Shown one piece after another: positions 43,339 through 50,753 of a stretch of 64,000 nucleotides of DNA. Under the pieces are notes generated by a model. The model did not search any database. It was not told where the DNA came from and saw nothing but the letters and a program-made list of their open reading frames with translations. The translations under genes and the position numbers were made by a program. Source of the DNA: Edaphosphingomonas laterariae (GTDB taxonomy: Bacteria; Pseudomonadota; Alphaproteobacteria; Sphingomonadales; Sphingomonadaceae); assembly GCF_900188165.1 (NCBI RefSeq), contig NZ_FZOS01000008.1:62001-126000 (forward strand), in the 5' to 3' direction. Each line of letters begins with the position of its first letter. The stretch's first letter is position 1.

Positions 43339-43728
43339 ATGGCAACCGTTTATTATCCCGCGATCATCGAGCGGGCCGGCGATACCTTCAGCGTTTTCTT
43401 TCCCGATCTGAAGGGCCTCGCCTCCGCCGGTGACACGATCCACGAAGCCGCGATCGCGGCCGAGGAAGCGCTTGGCGTCCACCTGCTCGCCATGGCCGAA
43501 CACAAGGAGGATATTCCCGCCCCCTCCGAGCTTGATGCAATCGAGGCCGATCCCGAGGTGGACGAAGCCATCCGCATCCTCGTGCGGGGCGAGCGCCCCG
43601 GCCGCGCCGTGCGGCTGAACATCACGCTGGACGAAGGGTTGGTGGCTGCCATCGATCGGGTGGCGGGCAATCGTTCGCGCTTCTTAGCGGATGCCGCGCG
43701 CGTCGCTCTGGCCGGCCGCGCGCTGTGA
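43339..43728 (+). CDS. hicB: HicB-type antitoxin
   Basis: The 129-residue protein has an N-terminal partial RNase H-like fold that neutralises HicA (YYPAIIERAGDTFSVFFPDL, then HEAAIAAEEALGVHL). A C-terminal ribbon-helix-helix DNA-binding domain follows (RAVRLNITLDEGLVAAIDRV, then RSRFLADAARVAL). The latter probably binds the GTGTGTAT/ATACACAC repeat. AAGGAGG lies 8 nt before the ATG. The pair stands near the edge of a prophage. Confidence 0.93.
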   Translation: MATVYYPAIIERAGDTFSVFFPDLKGLASAGDTIHEAAIAAEEALGVHLLAMAEHKEDIPAPSELDAIEADPEVDEAIRILVRGERPGRAVRLNITLDEGLVAAIDRVAGNRSRFLADAARVALAGRAL

Positions 43729-43799
43729 GCGCTTGGCTCAACGTCCAACGCAACTCATTGGTTAATCGGAATTAACCTAGATTGACAGCGCCATGTCAT

Positions 43800-43838
43800 C
43801 ATGCTCACTCCCCCGCTTGGTTTAGGGGAGTGAGCATG
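43800..43838 (+). promoter_or_regulatory. 14-bp perfect inverted repeat covering ribosome binding site and start codon
   Basis: Positions 43800-43813 (CATGCTCACTCCCC) and 43825-43838 (GGGGAGTGAGCATG) are exact complements around an 11-nt loop. The right arm holds the GGGGAG Shine-Dalgarno and the ATG of the next gene. In mRNA the stem would hide the translation start. As DNA it could instead be an operator, since TTGACA at 43782-43787 could place the -10 region in the left arm. Confidence 0.7.
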
Positions 43839-44450
43839 AATAGAATTCTGGCTGTACTGATTTCAATTATGGCGATCTCGCCTTTCAGCGCCAAAGCGGC
43901 GCTGGTGGAATACCGCTTCGACGTTGAGGGTCATTACGTCTCTGGCAGCGACGACATGTCAAATTTCTGGCTACAGTCGGGCTACTATTTTGGGGCGATC
44001 ACATTTGTCGCCGACCTTGATGACGCTATTTTCCAGTATGTGTCCCCGGAAGGATACGTCGATACATTGGACGAGGACTTTGCAACCATTGCTGTCCGGC
44101 GGCAGTCAGATGCGGCCCTTCCCCGAGAAGATTTTGTGGCATACATGGGATATGGCGCACCCGAGGCGAAAACCCCGCTCCGTGATTTTGAGAATCTCCG
44201 CTGGAGCGGTCACAACGCGTTCAGCTATAGCGCAGCCATGCCGGGAATTTGGCGAACCGAAGCCTTTGGCTCCATCACGAAATTCACCGCGCGGGAGGTC
44301 GAGACTGGCACCCCACTTGGCGTCCAGTTCTCCTACACTGCAGTGCCCGAACCAGCGAGCTGGGCAATGATGATCGGTGGATTCGGAATGATCGGAGCGA
44401 CGATGCGGCGGCGGCATCCTGCACGCCACCGCATCGAGCAAGCTGCTTAA
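43836..44450 (+). CDS. PEPxxWA-CTERM sorting domain protein
   Basis: The 204-residue protein has a signal peptide (MNRILAVLISIMAISPFSAKA), a mature region of about 140 residues of no recognised family, and a C-terminal PEPASWAMMIGGFGMIGATM segment followed by RRRHPARH. It is an exosortase-type sorted surface protein. Its base composition is lower in GC than its neighbours, which hints at recent acquisition. Its translation start lies in a strong inverted repeat. It converges with the glycosidase-like gene, with 12 bp between the stops. Confidence 0.85.
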   Translation: MNRILAVLISIMAISPFSAKAALVEYRFDVEGHYVSGSDDMSNFWLQSGYYFGAITFVADLDDAIFQYVSPEGYVDTLDEDFATIAVRRQSDAALPREDFVAYMGYGAPEAKTPLRDFENLRWSGHNAFSYSAAMPGIWRTEAFGSITKFTAREVETGTPLGVQFSYTAVPEPASWAMMIGGFGMIGATMRRRHPARHRIEQAA

Positions 44451-44462
44451 GAACCCGGGCGG

Positions 44463-46043
44463 CTACTTCGCCGCCCGCATATGATCGTCCACCGCCCGCG
44501 CCTTGGGCGCGTCGGCAACGGGCTGCCCGGCATATTCGCGCAGCCCCCAGGCACCAAACTGGCTGATTGGTCCGGTGGTGCTGAACAGCGCCATCACGTC
44601 GCCGAACTGGGCATCCCATGCCGATAGATAGCGGCGGTACATGTCGTACATGCGCGGATCGCGGTTGATCGCGGCCACGAGCGCGACATTGCTGGTGCTC
44701 ACCACATGCTGCCCGCCTTCATAGGCGATGTACCGCTTGCCATAGCGGGCGGCGAGCGCCTTGTTCTTCGCGGCCAGAGCCAGCGTTTCATCAATATCCT
44801 TGGCCATGAAGGCGAAGATATTGTCGAGGTCCGTGATCGCGGCCCGGCTGCCGGTCAGCGTGCTGCCGCCGAAATAGGGCGCCGTCGCCAGCGCATCGAA
44901 ATGCTGCGCGGTGTCGCGGAATGTGATCACCTGCTCGGCCGACCACGGGTTGGCGTTCTGCGTCGCGATCACGCGCACCAGCCGCTTCATGTCGGCCGCG
45001 AACACCTGCCCCCAAATCTTGTGCATCCACGTCGATTTCTCGGCATAGCGCCAGAGATAGGCCTGCGTAATATTGTCGGCCAGGCCGGCGGCCATCCCTT
45101 CATCCTTGGCCTGCGTGGTGACCTTGAAGCCCCAGTTCCACACCTCGTTCGCCATCTCGACATAGACCTTCCGGCCCGGCGCCAAATTGTCGCGGACATA
45201 GGTGGCAAAGCGCCGCTGATAATCCTCGTCGGCATTCCACGGCATGGCGAACCACGGATCGACGCCCGCCGCATTGGCCAGCGCCACCATCGCTTCTACC
45301 GACGCGCCCATCGTGCTCGCCTGATTCTGCGTCTCGGCCGTCGGCCGTGTCGCCCAGCTCACCGGCGCATTGGCATTGGCATTCTGCCAGTCCATGAACC
45401 GGACCACGCCATATCCCTTCAGCGATTCCAGCAGCACCGGCGACCAGACGGCATCGGCCGCCATCGCCTTCTCGCGGCAATCTACCTTGCGCACGGGATC
45501 GGCCGGGTCCGTCGCGCTCAGCGAAACCCATGCCGTTTCGGATTTCACGGCGCTGGAAGGCTTCCAGTCGAACTCCGTGGCCGATGATCCGGCCAGCTGA
45601 TTGGTGATCCAGCCGCCGGCTCGCACCGTGCCACGGCCCTGCCAGGTGCAGCGGATGCGCGTCGGCTTGCTGCCATAGGCCGTTTCCGGCGGGATCAGCA
45701 TGCGGTTGCCCGATTGCTGCGGCAGCAGATATTTTACCTCGCCATTCGGATCGAGCTGGACGGGATCGAACGCCTGCCAGCCGGCGATGCCGGGACGGGA
45801 ACTCGCCCAATTGCCCGCCAACGCCAGATTGGCGAACGCCCGTTCTGTCGAATAATAGGTCGGCGCCGCCAGATTGACGCCCAGCTTCGGCGTCTCGGCC
45901 ACTTGCGGCGGCGTCGGACGTGGCGTCTTCGTCACCGGCTTGGGCGATGGCAGACGCACGATGCCGCCGGGATTGATCACGATCGGGCCGGACGCGTTGG
46001 CCGTGCCGGCTGCCATCAGTGCAGTAACGATTAGTGTCAGCAT
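44463..46043 (-). CDS. Secreted GH-A clan-like glycosidase at the prophage edge
   Basis: The 526-residue protein starts with a probable signal peptide (MLTLIVTALMAAGTANASG) and a Pro/Thr-rich linker. A TIM-barrel-like region follows with the acid/base pattern NEVWNWG (Glu300) and the likely nucleophile in YIAYEGGQH (Glu442). These are features of retaining clan GH-A glycosidases. AAAGGA lies 7 nt before the ATG. It follows the phage tail SGNH gene in the same direction, with a small opposite-strand gene between them. It may be a phage depolymerase, a lysogenic conversion gene, or a host gene next to the insertion. The substrate is unknown. Confidence 0.65.
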   Translation of the reverse strand: MLTLIVTALMAAGTANASGPIVINPGGIVRLPSPKPVTKTPRPTPPQVAETPKLGVNLAAPTYYSTERAFANLALAGNWASSRPGIAGWQAFDPVQLDPNGEVKYLLPQQSGNRMLIPPETAYGSKPTRIRCTWQGRGTVRAGGWITNQLAGSSATEFDWKPSSAVKSETAWVSLSATDPADPVRKVDCREKAMAADAVWSPVLLESLKGYGVVRFMDWQNANANAPVSWATRPTAETQNQASTMGASVEAMVALANAAGVDPWFAMPWNADEDYQRRFATYVRDNLAPGRKVYVEMANEVWNWGFKVTTQAKDEGMAAGLADNITQAYLWRYAEKSTWMHKIWGQVFAADMKRLVRVIATQNANPWSAEQVITFRDTAQHFDALATAPYFGGSTLTGSRAAITDLDNIFAFMAKDIDETLALAAKNKALAARYGKRYIAYEGGQHVVSTSNVALVAAINRDPRMYDMYRRYLSAWDAQFGDVMALFSTTGPISQFGAWGLREYAGQPVADAPKARAVDDHMRAAK

Positions 46044-46124
46044 CAGGCTATCCTTTGCATATCACTGCTTGCCAAGAAATTGCGGATCGCGCGGGAGGTG
46101 CGATTTTCGAGCAAATGTAGTGGC

Positions 46125-46154
46125 TTGACAGGCAGTGCCCGCCGCCAACAAATA
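46125..46154 (+). promoter_or_regulatory. Putative promoter of the small opposite-strand gene
   Basis: A perfect TTGACA (46125-46130) is followed after 18 bp by CAAATA (46149-46154). The start site would fall near 46161, just before the ATG at 46170. Such a promoter facing against the late operon is typical of prophage moron genes. Confidence 0.45.
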
Positions 46155-46169
46155 AGTTCCGGGGAAGTT

Positions 46170-46463
46170 ATGATTCAGGGGGGGGCTGGCGTGCCGGATC
46201 GGCTGGATTTCAACTTCAATGTTAAGGCATTGAATTTTCAGACGGAAGAAGAGTGGCTTGAACACGAAACGGGCGCACCGCCCGCGACCGCGCCTTCCGA
46301 TCAGGGGCCACCCTCTCTTCTACGAAAAATCAGTCGCTTGCTGTCGTCGATGTTGGCAGCGATCTTCCCACGCGCTGATTGCGCCGACTGCGCGAATGCC
46401 CGGCACCGGAAAAGCAACCAGCACGAACAATGCGAAGATTGCTACCTGGCCCGCCAGTATTGA
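46170..46463 (+). CDS. Small Cys-rich protein, candidate prophage moron
   Basis: The 97-residue protein (MIQGGAGVPDRLDFNFNVKA at the start) is of no family I recognise. Its C-terminus has CADC and CEDC 13 residues apart, which could bind zinc, after an amphipathic stretch LLRKISRLLSSMLAAIFPRA. GGGGAA precedes the ATG. It lies against the direction of the tail genes with its own promoter-like sequence and lower GC, as moron genes do. It ends 1 bp from the SGNH gene stop. Confidence 0.5.
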   Translation: MIQGGAGVPDRLDFNFNVKALNFQTEEEWLEHETGAPPATAPSDQGPPSLLRKISRLLSSMLAAIFPRADCADCANARHRKSNQHEQCEDCYLARQY

Positions 46464-46464
46464 C

Positions 46465-47955
46465 TTAACTCGCCACCGGGATCGGCCGCGCCTGGCTGAT
46501 CCCCATGCCGAACAGATCGATTGAACCGCTCATCGCCATACCGGCCCGCCAGTTAATCCGAAGCTCCAGCGTGATATTGGCGGGATCGGCCGATGCGACC
46601 GAGGGCGCCGGCCGATGCGGAATGAGCCGGCCCGTCAGGGCTGGCAACAGCGTTGCATCGTTGCCGCCGATCGTCAGGCCGGAACCGCCGGCGCTCAGCA
46701 CCAGCGACAGGCCGGCGCAGCCGGTCAGCGCGTTGCAATAGAGATCGGCGTCCCAATCGAGCGGGATCGTGTAATCCCAACCGCTCGGCTTCTGCGCCAC
46801 CGCCGCAATCGCGAGCGATCCATTGGCAGATGGCGTCCCCGTGAAGGTGAGCCGCGTGGCCTTGTGATCGGGTCGGTCCTGATCGGCCATCGGCTGGTAG
46901 GCCACGGAACTGATCGCCACAGCCAGCGTGCCGGAAAGCGTGCCACCCAAATTGGGATAGGCACCGAACAGCTTGGCGGCGGGAAACTGATCGATGCCCG
47001 TCACGCCGCCGCCGCCGGTCAAGGCGACGTTGCCAGAGGTGCCGCCGGTCCCGCCGAACCGCGCCTCATTTCCAAGCACGTTGCCGCGCGGCTCCGTCGC
47101 GCTCCAGCCCGTGACGCCATTGATCATCGCGCCGGAGATTGCCGGCAGCGGCCGACCCACCAGGCGAAGCGCGTCGCCCAGCGCCTTGCTCTGCAACCAT
47201 GCGCCATATTGGCTCTCGTGCAGGCCATCGAGCATCGAGGCAAAGCCGGCGGCCGAAACGCCGCCGATCGGATAGAACAAATCGTTCGTCGGGTCGGTGA
47301 GGGCGTTGTGGCTGTCGACCATGATGATATCGGGCGATGCCGCCGCGTAGGCGCGATAGGCCGCGTTGATCGCATGGCCGGCGCGGGCCACGGCGGACGA
47401 CAGCGCCGGGGCGGCGCCGGCCGTGGCGACGCGCGGATCGACCGACATCAGCAGCAGTCGCACAGCGCCAGCGGCGCGCGCCGTTTCCCAATATCGACGG
47501 ACATTCGCCAGCACGGTTTCGGGTGCAGTCAGCCCCACATCGTTGGCGCCGATCTTCAGGATGATGACGGGATCGGCACCCGTGGCGGCGACTGCCTGCA
47601 CGCGTGCGATCATGCTGTTCAGGCGCCCGGCGGAGATCAGGCCTGTCACCGCGCCGCCATTGGTGCCGGATACGGTCGAACCGACCGCGAGACTATCGGT
47701 CGCCGGATTGAAGTTGGCGATGCGTCCCGTCCGCGCGAGCGCCCAGAACAGCGCCGATGCGTGGCTCATATTGCCAACCTGCACGCCCTTGCTGTCACCG
47801 TCGACGATCAGGTTCACCGGGCGCACGAAGCGGGCAAAGGTGCGCAGCTGCTCAGGCGTTGCGGCAGCGTTCGCGCCACCCTGCACCACCGGCACCTTCT
47901 CGGCCCCCGACAACGCTGCAGCTGCGCCCAGCTCGGAAATTTTCGCATTCGCCAT
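46465..47955 (-). CDS. Phage tail protein with SGNH hydrolase domain
   Basis: The 496-residue protein has a tail-fibre-like N-terminus (MANAKISELGAAAALSGAEK, then VPVVQGGANAAATP). From about 45 to 260 it has an SGNH/GDSL hydrolase with all catalytic blocks: Ser55 in GDS, Asn138 in GAND, and Asp243/His246 in DGLH. The C-terminal 230 residues are beta-rich and may bind the host surface. Such enzymes deacetylate polysaccharides on the host capsule, so this is a candidate receptor-processing tail protein. GGAG precedes the ATG. Confidence 0.85.
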   Translation of the reverse strand: MANAKISELGAAAALSGAEKVPVVQGGANAAATPEQLRTFARFVRPVNLIVDGDSKGVQVGNMSHASALFWALARTGRIANFNPATDSLAVGSTVSGTNGGAVTGLISAGRLNSMIARVQAVAATGADPVIILKIGANDVGLTAPETVLANVRRYWETARAAGAVRLLLMSVDPRVATAGAAPALSSAVARAGHAINAAYRAYAAASPDIIMVDSHNALTDPTNDLFYPIGGVSAAGFASMLDGLHESQYGAWLQSKALGDALRLVGRPLPAISGAMINGVTGWSATEPRGNVLGNEARFGGTGGTSGNVALTGGGGVTGIDQFPAAKLFGAYPNLGGTLSGTLAVAISSVAYQPMADQDRPDHKATRLTFTGTPSANGSLAIAAVAQKPSGWDYTIPLDWDADLYCNALTGCAGLSLVLSAGGSGLTIGGNDATLLPALTGRLIPHRPAPSVASADPANITLELRINWRAGMAMSGSIDLFGMGISQARPIPVAS

Positions 47956-47959
47956 GTGG

Positions 47960-48106
47960 TTACTCCGTCAGGAAAAGGTCGCCGGATTCGGTCAGCAGGT
48001 CGCCGCCATCTTCCTTGATGATGTGGTCGGGCTGGGCCGGCTCGGGCGCTGCCGCAGGTACCGGGCGCCAGGCAGCCAGCCCGATCGCGAATGGACTGAG
48101 CAGCAT
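47960..48106 (-). CDS. Small phage protein, 48 residues
   Basis: The frame starts MLLSPFAIGLAAWRPVPAAA and ends DGGDLLTESGDLFLTE. Its ATG overlaps the Rz stop by one base (TGATG), and its stop is 4 bp before the SGNH gene, so it fits the tight late-operon spacing. The acidic tail motif EDGG-LLTESGD-LTE recurs at the N-terminus of the connector protein at 61301-62272. No family is known to me. Confidence 0.6.
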   Translation of the reverse strand: MLLSPFAIGLAAWRPVPAAAPEPAQPDHIIKEDGGDLLTESGDLFLTE

Positions 48107-48648
48107 CAGGACTCTCCCGCCGTCAGCGCGTCATAGGATCGCTCGCAGGCGCGCCCGGCGGCGCGGGCGGCGTCAGCATGTCGAGCAATTGCGTCCGCAG
48201 CCTCGTCAAGCCGGCGCTGCAATTCGGGGAGCAGATCGAGGGCGGAGCCGGCTGCCGCCCCGCCGCCGGCAGGGGCGGGATTGCTGGCGGTGCGACAGGC
48301 AGCGATGATCCCGCCGATCTGTGCGCGCAGCCGGTCACCAGCAGCGACAGCGCCAGCAGCATCGCGGCGCGCCCCATCCATTTCTTGTGCATGTGCTTCA
48401 ACCGCCTCCATTTGTGCGGCATGGCGCCGCGCTTCTTCCGCCCGGTTCGCTCGTTCGCCATTCAGGGCTTTCGTCGCAGCGGCGAGGCTGGCTGCGCCCC
48501 ATTCGGCACGGACGTCATCAGCGCCGCGCTGATATCCACGATGATCGGCATAGGCCCACGCGCCCGCGATCAGGCCGACGGCCAGCGCATAGGGCCAGAC
48601 GCGGCGGAGCAGTGTGGCCCCGCCGGCAAGGATGCTGCCGGGGATCAT
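48106..48648 (-). CDS. Rz-like spanin, inner membrane subunit (DUF2514-like)
   Basis: The 180-residue protein has one N-terminal membrane segment (VWPYALAVGLIAGAWAYADH) and a long coiled-coil periplasmic part rich in Ala, Arg and Glu. This is the build of Rz proteins, which span the periplasm and fuse the membranes in the last lysis step. It starts in an ATGA overlap with the DUF6527-like gene. The outer subunit Rz1 is encoded in another frame inside it. Confidence 0.75.
   Translation of the reverse strand: MIPGSILAGGATLLRRVWPYALAVGLIAGAWAYADHRGYQRGADDVRAEWGAASLAAATKALNGERANRAEEARRHAAQMEAVEAHAQEMDGARRDAAGAVAAGDRLRAQIGGIIAACRTASNPAPAGGGAAAGSALDLLPELQRRLDEAADAIARHADAARAAGRACERSYDALTAGES
48123..48392 (-). 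CDS. Rz1-like outer-membrane spanin lipoprotein, embedded in Rz
   Basis: The frame inside the Rz gene encodes 89 residues with a basic start MHKKWMGRAAMLLALSLLVT and lipobox LVTGC, so lipid-modified Cys is near residue 22. A Pro-rich mature part follows (LPVAPPAIPPLPAAGRQPAP). This is the classical Rz1 pattern: a short proline-rich lipoprotein in the alternate frame of Rz. GGAGG lies about 12 nt before the chosen ATG. An upstream ATG at 48422 is possible. Confidence 0.75.
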   Translation of the reverse strand: MHKKWMGRAAMLLALSLLVTGCAHRSAGSSLPVAPPAIPPLPAAGRQPAPPSICSPNCSAGLTRLRTQLLDMLTPPAPPGAPASDPMTR

Positions 48649-49019
48649 GCCCGTTGCTCCGGCCATTCCGGCAGGTCCACGGTCTGCCCAGCGAGCGCAT
48701 GCGTGCAGTCGCCGAGAAACTGGATCCGGCCGTCGGTGACGAACGAGTGGCAGATACGGCACTGCAGATCGGGAAACTCGTCCTTGTCGTCCCAGTTGCA
48801 CCAACACGTCCCACCATCATGGCCGGGTACGTGGTGCCCGCTGCGAACGAGAACTGATGGCGTGAACGTCGGAGCACTCGGGTTGCCGTTATAGCCCCAA
48901 TTGATGCCGGGACTGTGCGTGTCCGCGACGGGGATGCTGTGCGCTTCATTGCAACCCGGGCACCAGAAGGCGACCCGACCGGCGGCCTGCTGGCGCAGGA
49001 TCGGCGAAATCGCGCTCAT
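48645..49019 (-). CDS. DUF6527-like phage protein
   Basis: The 124-residue protein has two Cys pairs (WCPGC and CRIC), a CWCNW motif and the ending DGRIQFLGDCTHALAGQTVD, which I associate with the phage family DUF6527, probably zinc-binding. It overlaps the endolysin gene by 4 bp upstream and the Rz gene by 4 bp downstream. Function is unknown, and its place in the lysis cassette is regular in related phages. Confidence 0.7.
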   Translation of the reverse strand: MSAISPILRQQAAGRVAFWCPGCNEAHSIPVADTHSPGINWGYNGNPSAPTFTPSVLVRSGHHVPGHDGGTCWCNWDDKDEFPDLQCRICHSFVTDGRIQFLGDCTHALAGQTVDLPEWPEQRA

Positions 49020-49492
49020 GCCAGCAACTCGAAGTGCGGCCCGTCGATGAAGGCCGACTTCCCCGCCGCGCGGCGACGGCCGACATAATCAGCCACGGCA
49101 CGTTCGCAGCCGGCGACCGTCGGCTCGATCGTCTCAAACGGGCGATCCCACACACCGCCCCAGATCAGCTTGACGCGCTGCTCCTGCGCCGCGATCCGCA
49201 CAGCCGCCGCGATCACGTAGATCGCCGGCCACTCCCAGCGCAACTTGCCGTTGATGTAGGGCACGAGGTCCACGGCATGGCCGAACCCATCCGCCTGGCG
49301 CATGTGCTTGCTCGCCATCGTCTTGCTGACGCCGCGCAGGACATATTCGCGCTGCTCGGCTTCGGTGCGCAGGCCATCGTGGACGGTGAAATCCTGCCGC
49401 GTGATCTCGATCGCGCGCTTGACGACGCCGACGAGCAACGGGTGCACGCCAGCAAGCTCGGCGAGCGACGCTCGCCCGAGGGCATAGGCCAT
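49016..49492 (-). CDS. Phage endolysin, M15 family peptidase
   Basis: The 158-residue protein is an L-alanyl-D-glutamate type peptidase (VanY/T5 endolysin fold) that cuts peptidoglycan. The zinc motif is SKHMRQADGFGHAVDLVPYI (residues 61-80) with His63 and Asp75, and the second metal site is in GPHFELLA at the C-terminus. DFTVHDGLRTEAEQ is the conserved first strand. There is no signal peptide, so release depends on a holin, probably the gene upstream. AAAGGA lies 6 nt before the ATG. Confidence 0.88.
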   Translation of the reverse strand: MAYALGRASLAELAGVHPLLVGVVKRAIEITRQDFTVHDGLRTEAEQREYVLRGVSKTMASKHMRQADGFGHAVDLVPYINGKLRWEWPAIYVIAAAVRIAAQEQRVKLIWGGVWDRPFETIEPTVAGCERAVADYVGRRRAAGKSAFIDGPHFELLA

Positions 49493-49617
49493 GGATTGTC
49501 CTTTCGGATGAGTGTGTCAGATCGAATGCGCGCTGGACGGGCGCATCGAGATTGGAGAGTTTCGTCGCTGAGTGTCGTGGTTGCTGCCGCGTTGCGGCAT
49601 GCGTGGGGCCACGGCAC

Positions 49618-49658
49618 GGGCGCGGGAGGCGGCTACCCCCCTTTAACCTCCCGCGCCC
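49618..49658 (-). terminator. Hairpin between the holin-like gene and the endolysin gene
   Basis: Perfect 12-bp arms (49618-49629 and 49647-49658) with a 17-nt loop directly follow the stop codon of the holin-like gene. There is no T-tract. It could modulate expression of the lysis genes rather than end transcription. Confidence 0.5.
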
Positions 49659-49659
49659 A

Positions 49660-50079
49660 TCAGGCCGGGTCGATCCGGCCAAGCGTGGCCACCATGTCCG
49701 GCGGCGTTACGGGGTCGACGGCGAAAGCCTGCCGCAACAGATCGTCCGCCATCCGCAGCGCCGGGTTGTTCGGATCGAGCGCGCGGAGCGCACTGGCCAG
49801 CAGCTGCTGCGCGTTATGGAGCGCCCCATGCTCCCGGCGCAGCTTGGCGATATCCACCCGCAGTGCCGCGATATCGCCCGCGCGCTCGGCATCCATCCTC
49901 GCCTCGCGCGCTTCAAGCTCCTCGTGCCACTTTTGCAGCTTGGCGCTTCGGCTCTCCTCGCGCTTCTCGCCCCAGCGGAACAGCCAGGCGATGCCGGCGC
50001 CGGCCGTCGTGGCGACCGTGACAATGCCGGCCACCACGCCGCCCACCTCGCCCACCGAGATGCCCCCCGGGTCGTTCAT
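49660..50079 (-). CDS. Holin-like small membrane protein with coiled coil
   Basis: The 139-residue protein has one membrane segment near residues 10-35 (VGGVVAGIVTVATTAGAGIA) followed by a charged coiled coil (KREESRSAKLQKWHEELEAR). Position just upstream of the endolysin and the single-TM build suggest a holin or an accessory lysis protein, but sequence gives no family proof. AAAGGA lies 6 nt before the ATG. Confidence 0.55.
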   Translation of the reverse strand: MNDPGGISVGEVGGVVAGIVTVATTAGAGIAWLFRWGEKREESRSAKLQKWHEELEAREARMDAERAGDIAALRVDIAKLRREHGALHNAQQLLASALRALDPNNPALRMADDLLRQAFAVDPVTPPDMVATLGRIDPA

Positions 50080-50110
50080 TCGCGATCCTTTCGTTGGTCA
50101 GTCTGGCCGA

Positions 50111-50368
50111 TCAGCGGCCGATATTGCGACGGCAATGGCCGGGCGCCTCGCCCAGCCGCTCGAACAGCCAGTCGATCACCCGCTCGGCGATCAACGCCCA
50201 GCGGCGCCCCCGCACCGCCATGCGGCCGACCTTGCTCGATATCGTCTCGTCAGGGTCGGGCACCGGCCCGCCAAGGATCAGATATTTCGGCGCGGCGAGG
50301 ATGATGTGCGCCAGCTGGTCGATCGATACGGCCAGTGCCCAGGCGATGGCGCGCAGGCGGAGCAGCAC
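50111..50368 (-). CDS. Hypothetical phage protein, 85 residues
   Basis: The protein starts at GTG (50368), 4 bp after the preceding stop, and reads MLLRLRAIAWALAVSIDQLA. A hydrophobic N-terminal half and an Arg-rich C-terminal half with ISSKVGRMAVRGRRWALIAE are seen. Function is unknown. Packing within the late operon supports that it is real. Confidence 0.6.
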   Translation of the reverse strand: MLLRLRAIAWALAVSIDQLAHIILAAPKYLILGGPVPDPDETISSKVGRMAVRGRRWALIAERVIDWLFERLGEAPGHCRRNIGR

Positions 50369-50372
50369 CCCG

Positions 50373-50753
50373 TCAGACCGCGAGGATTTCGGCCGCCCGC
50401 CCGGTGCCGATCAGCCCGAGCGTTTCGAGGTAGTTGGTCCCAGCCACCACGTCGGCGTCGGTTAGGTCGATCTCCGACGCCAGCGCGGCGAGCTCACGCC
50501 AGTCGATCACTGCTGCATTGTCGGACGCCCGAATGGCGATGCGTTCCGCTTGGCTGAACCTGCGCTGGTAGGCGAGCGGCGTGATGGTCACTTCGTAAAA
50601 CACGAACCCGCGACCAGCCGCGTCCCAATAGCATCGATCGGGATAGCCGGCCGCGACGAGGACGATTTCCTCGCCCGCACTGGGGACCGGCTCTTCGACA
50701 TGCGGGCCCGATAGCCATTCGCCCGTTACGGATGAAATCAGTGCATAGGTCAT
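50373..50753 (-). CDS. Hypothetical phage tail-associated protein, 126 residues
   Basis: It starts MTYALISSVTGEWLSGPHVE in a 4-bp overlap with the stop of the tail tip gene. The first half is beta-rich and the second half helical (FSQAERIAIRASDNAAVIDW, then RELAALASEIDLTDADVV), as in tail-fibre-assembly or chaperone-like proteins. No family is recognised. Confidence 0.6.
   Translation of the reverse strand: MTYALISSVTGEWLSGPHVEEPVPSAGEEIVLVAAGYPDRCYWDAAGRGFVFYEVTITPLAYQRRFSQAERIAIRASDNAAVIDWRELAALASEIDLTDADVVAGTNYLETLGLIGTGRAAEILAV

Noticed and set aside
44450-44470. Prophage attachment site at the left end
   Set aside because: No tRNA or direct repeat is visible here, and the right end lies outside the window, so no att core can be compared.
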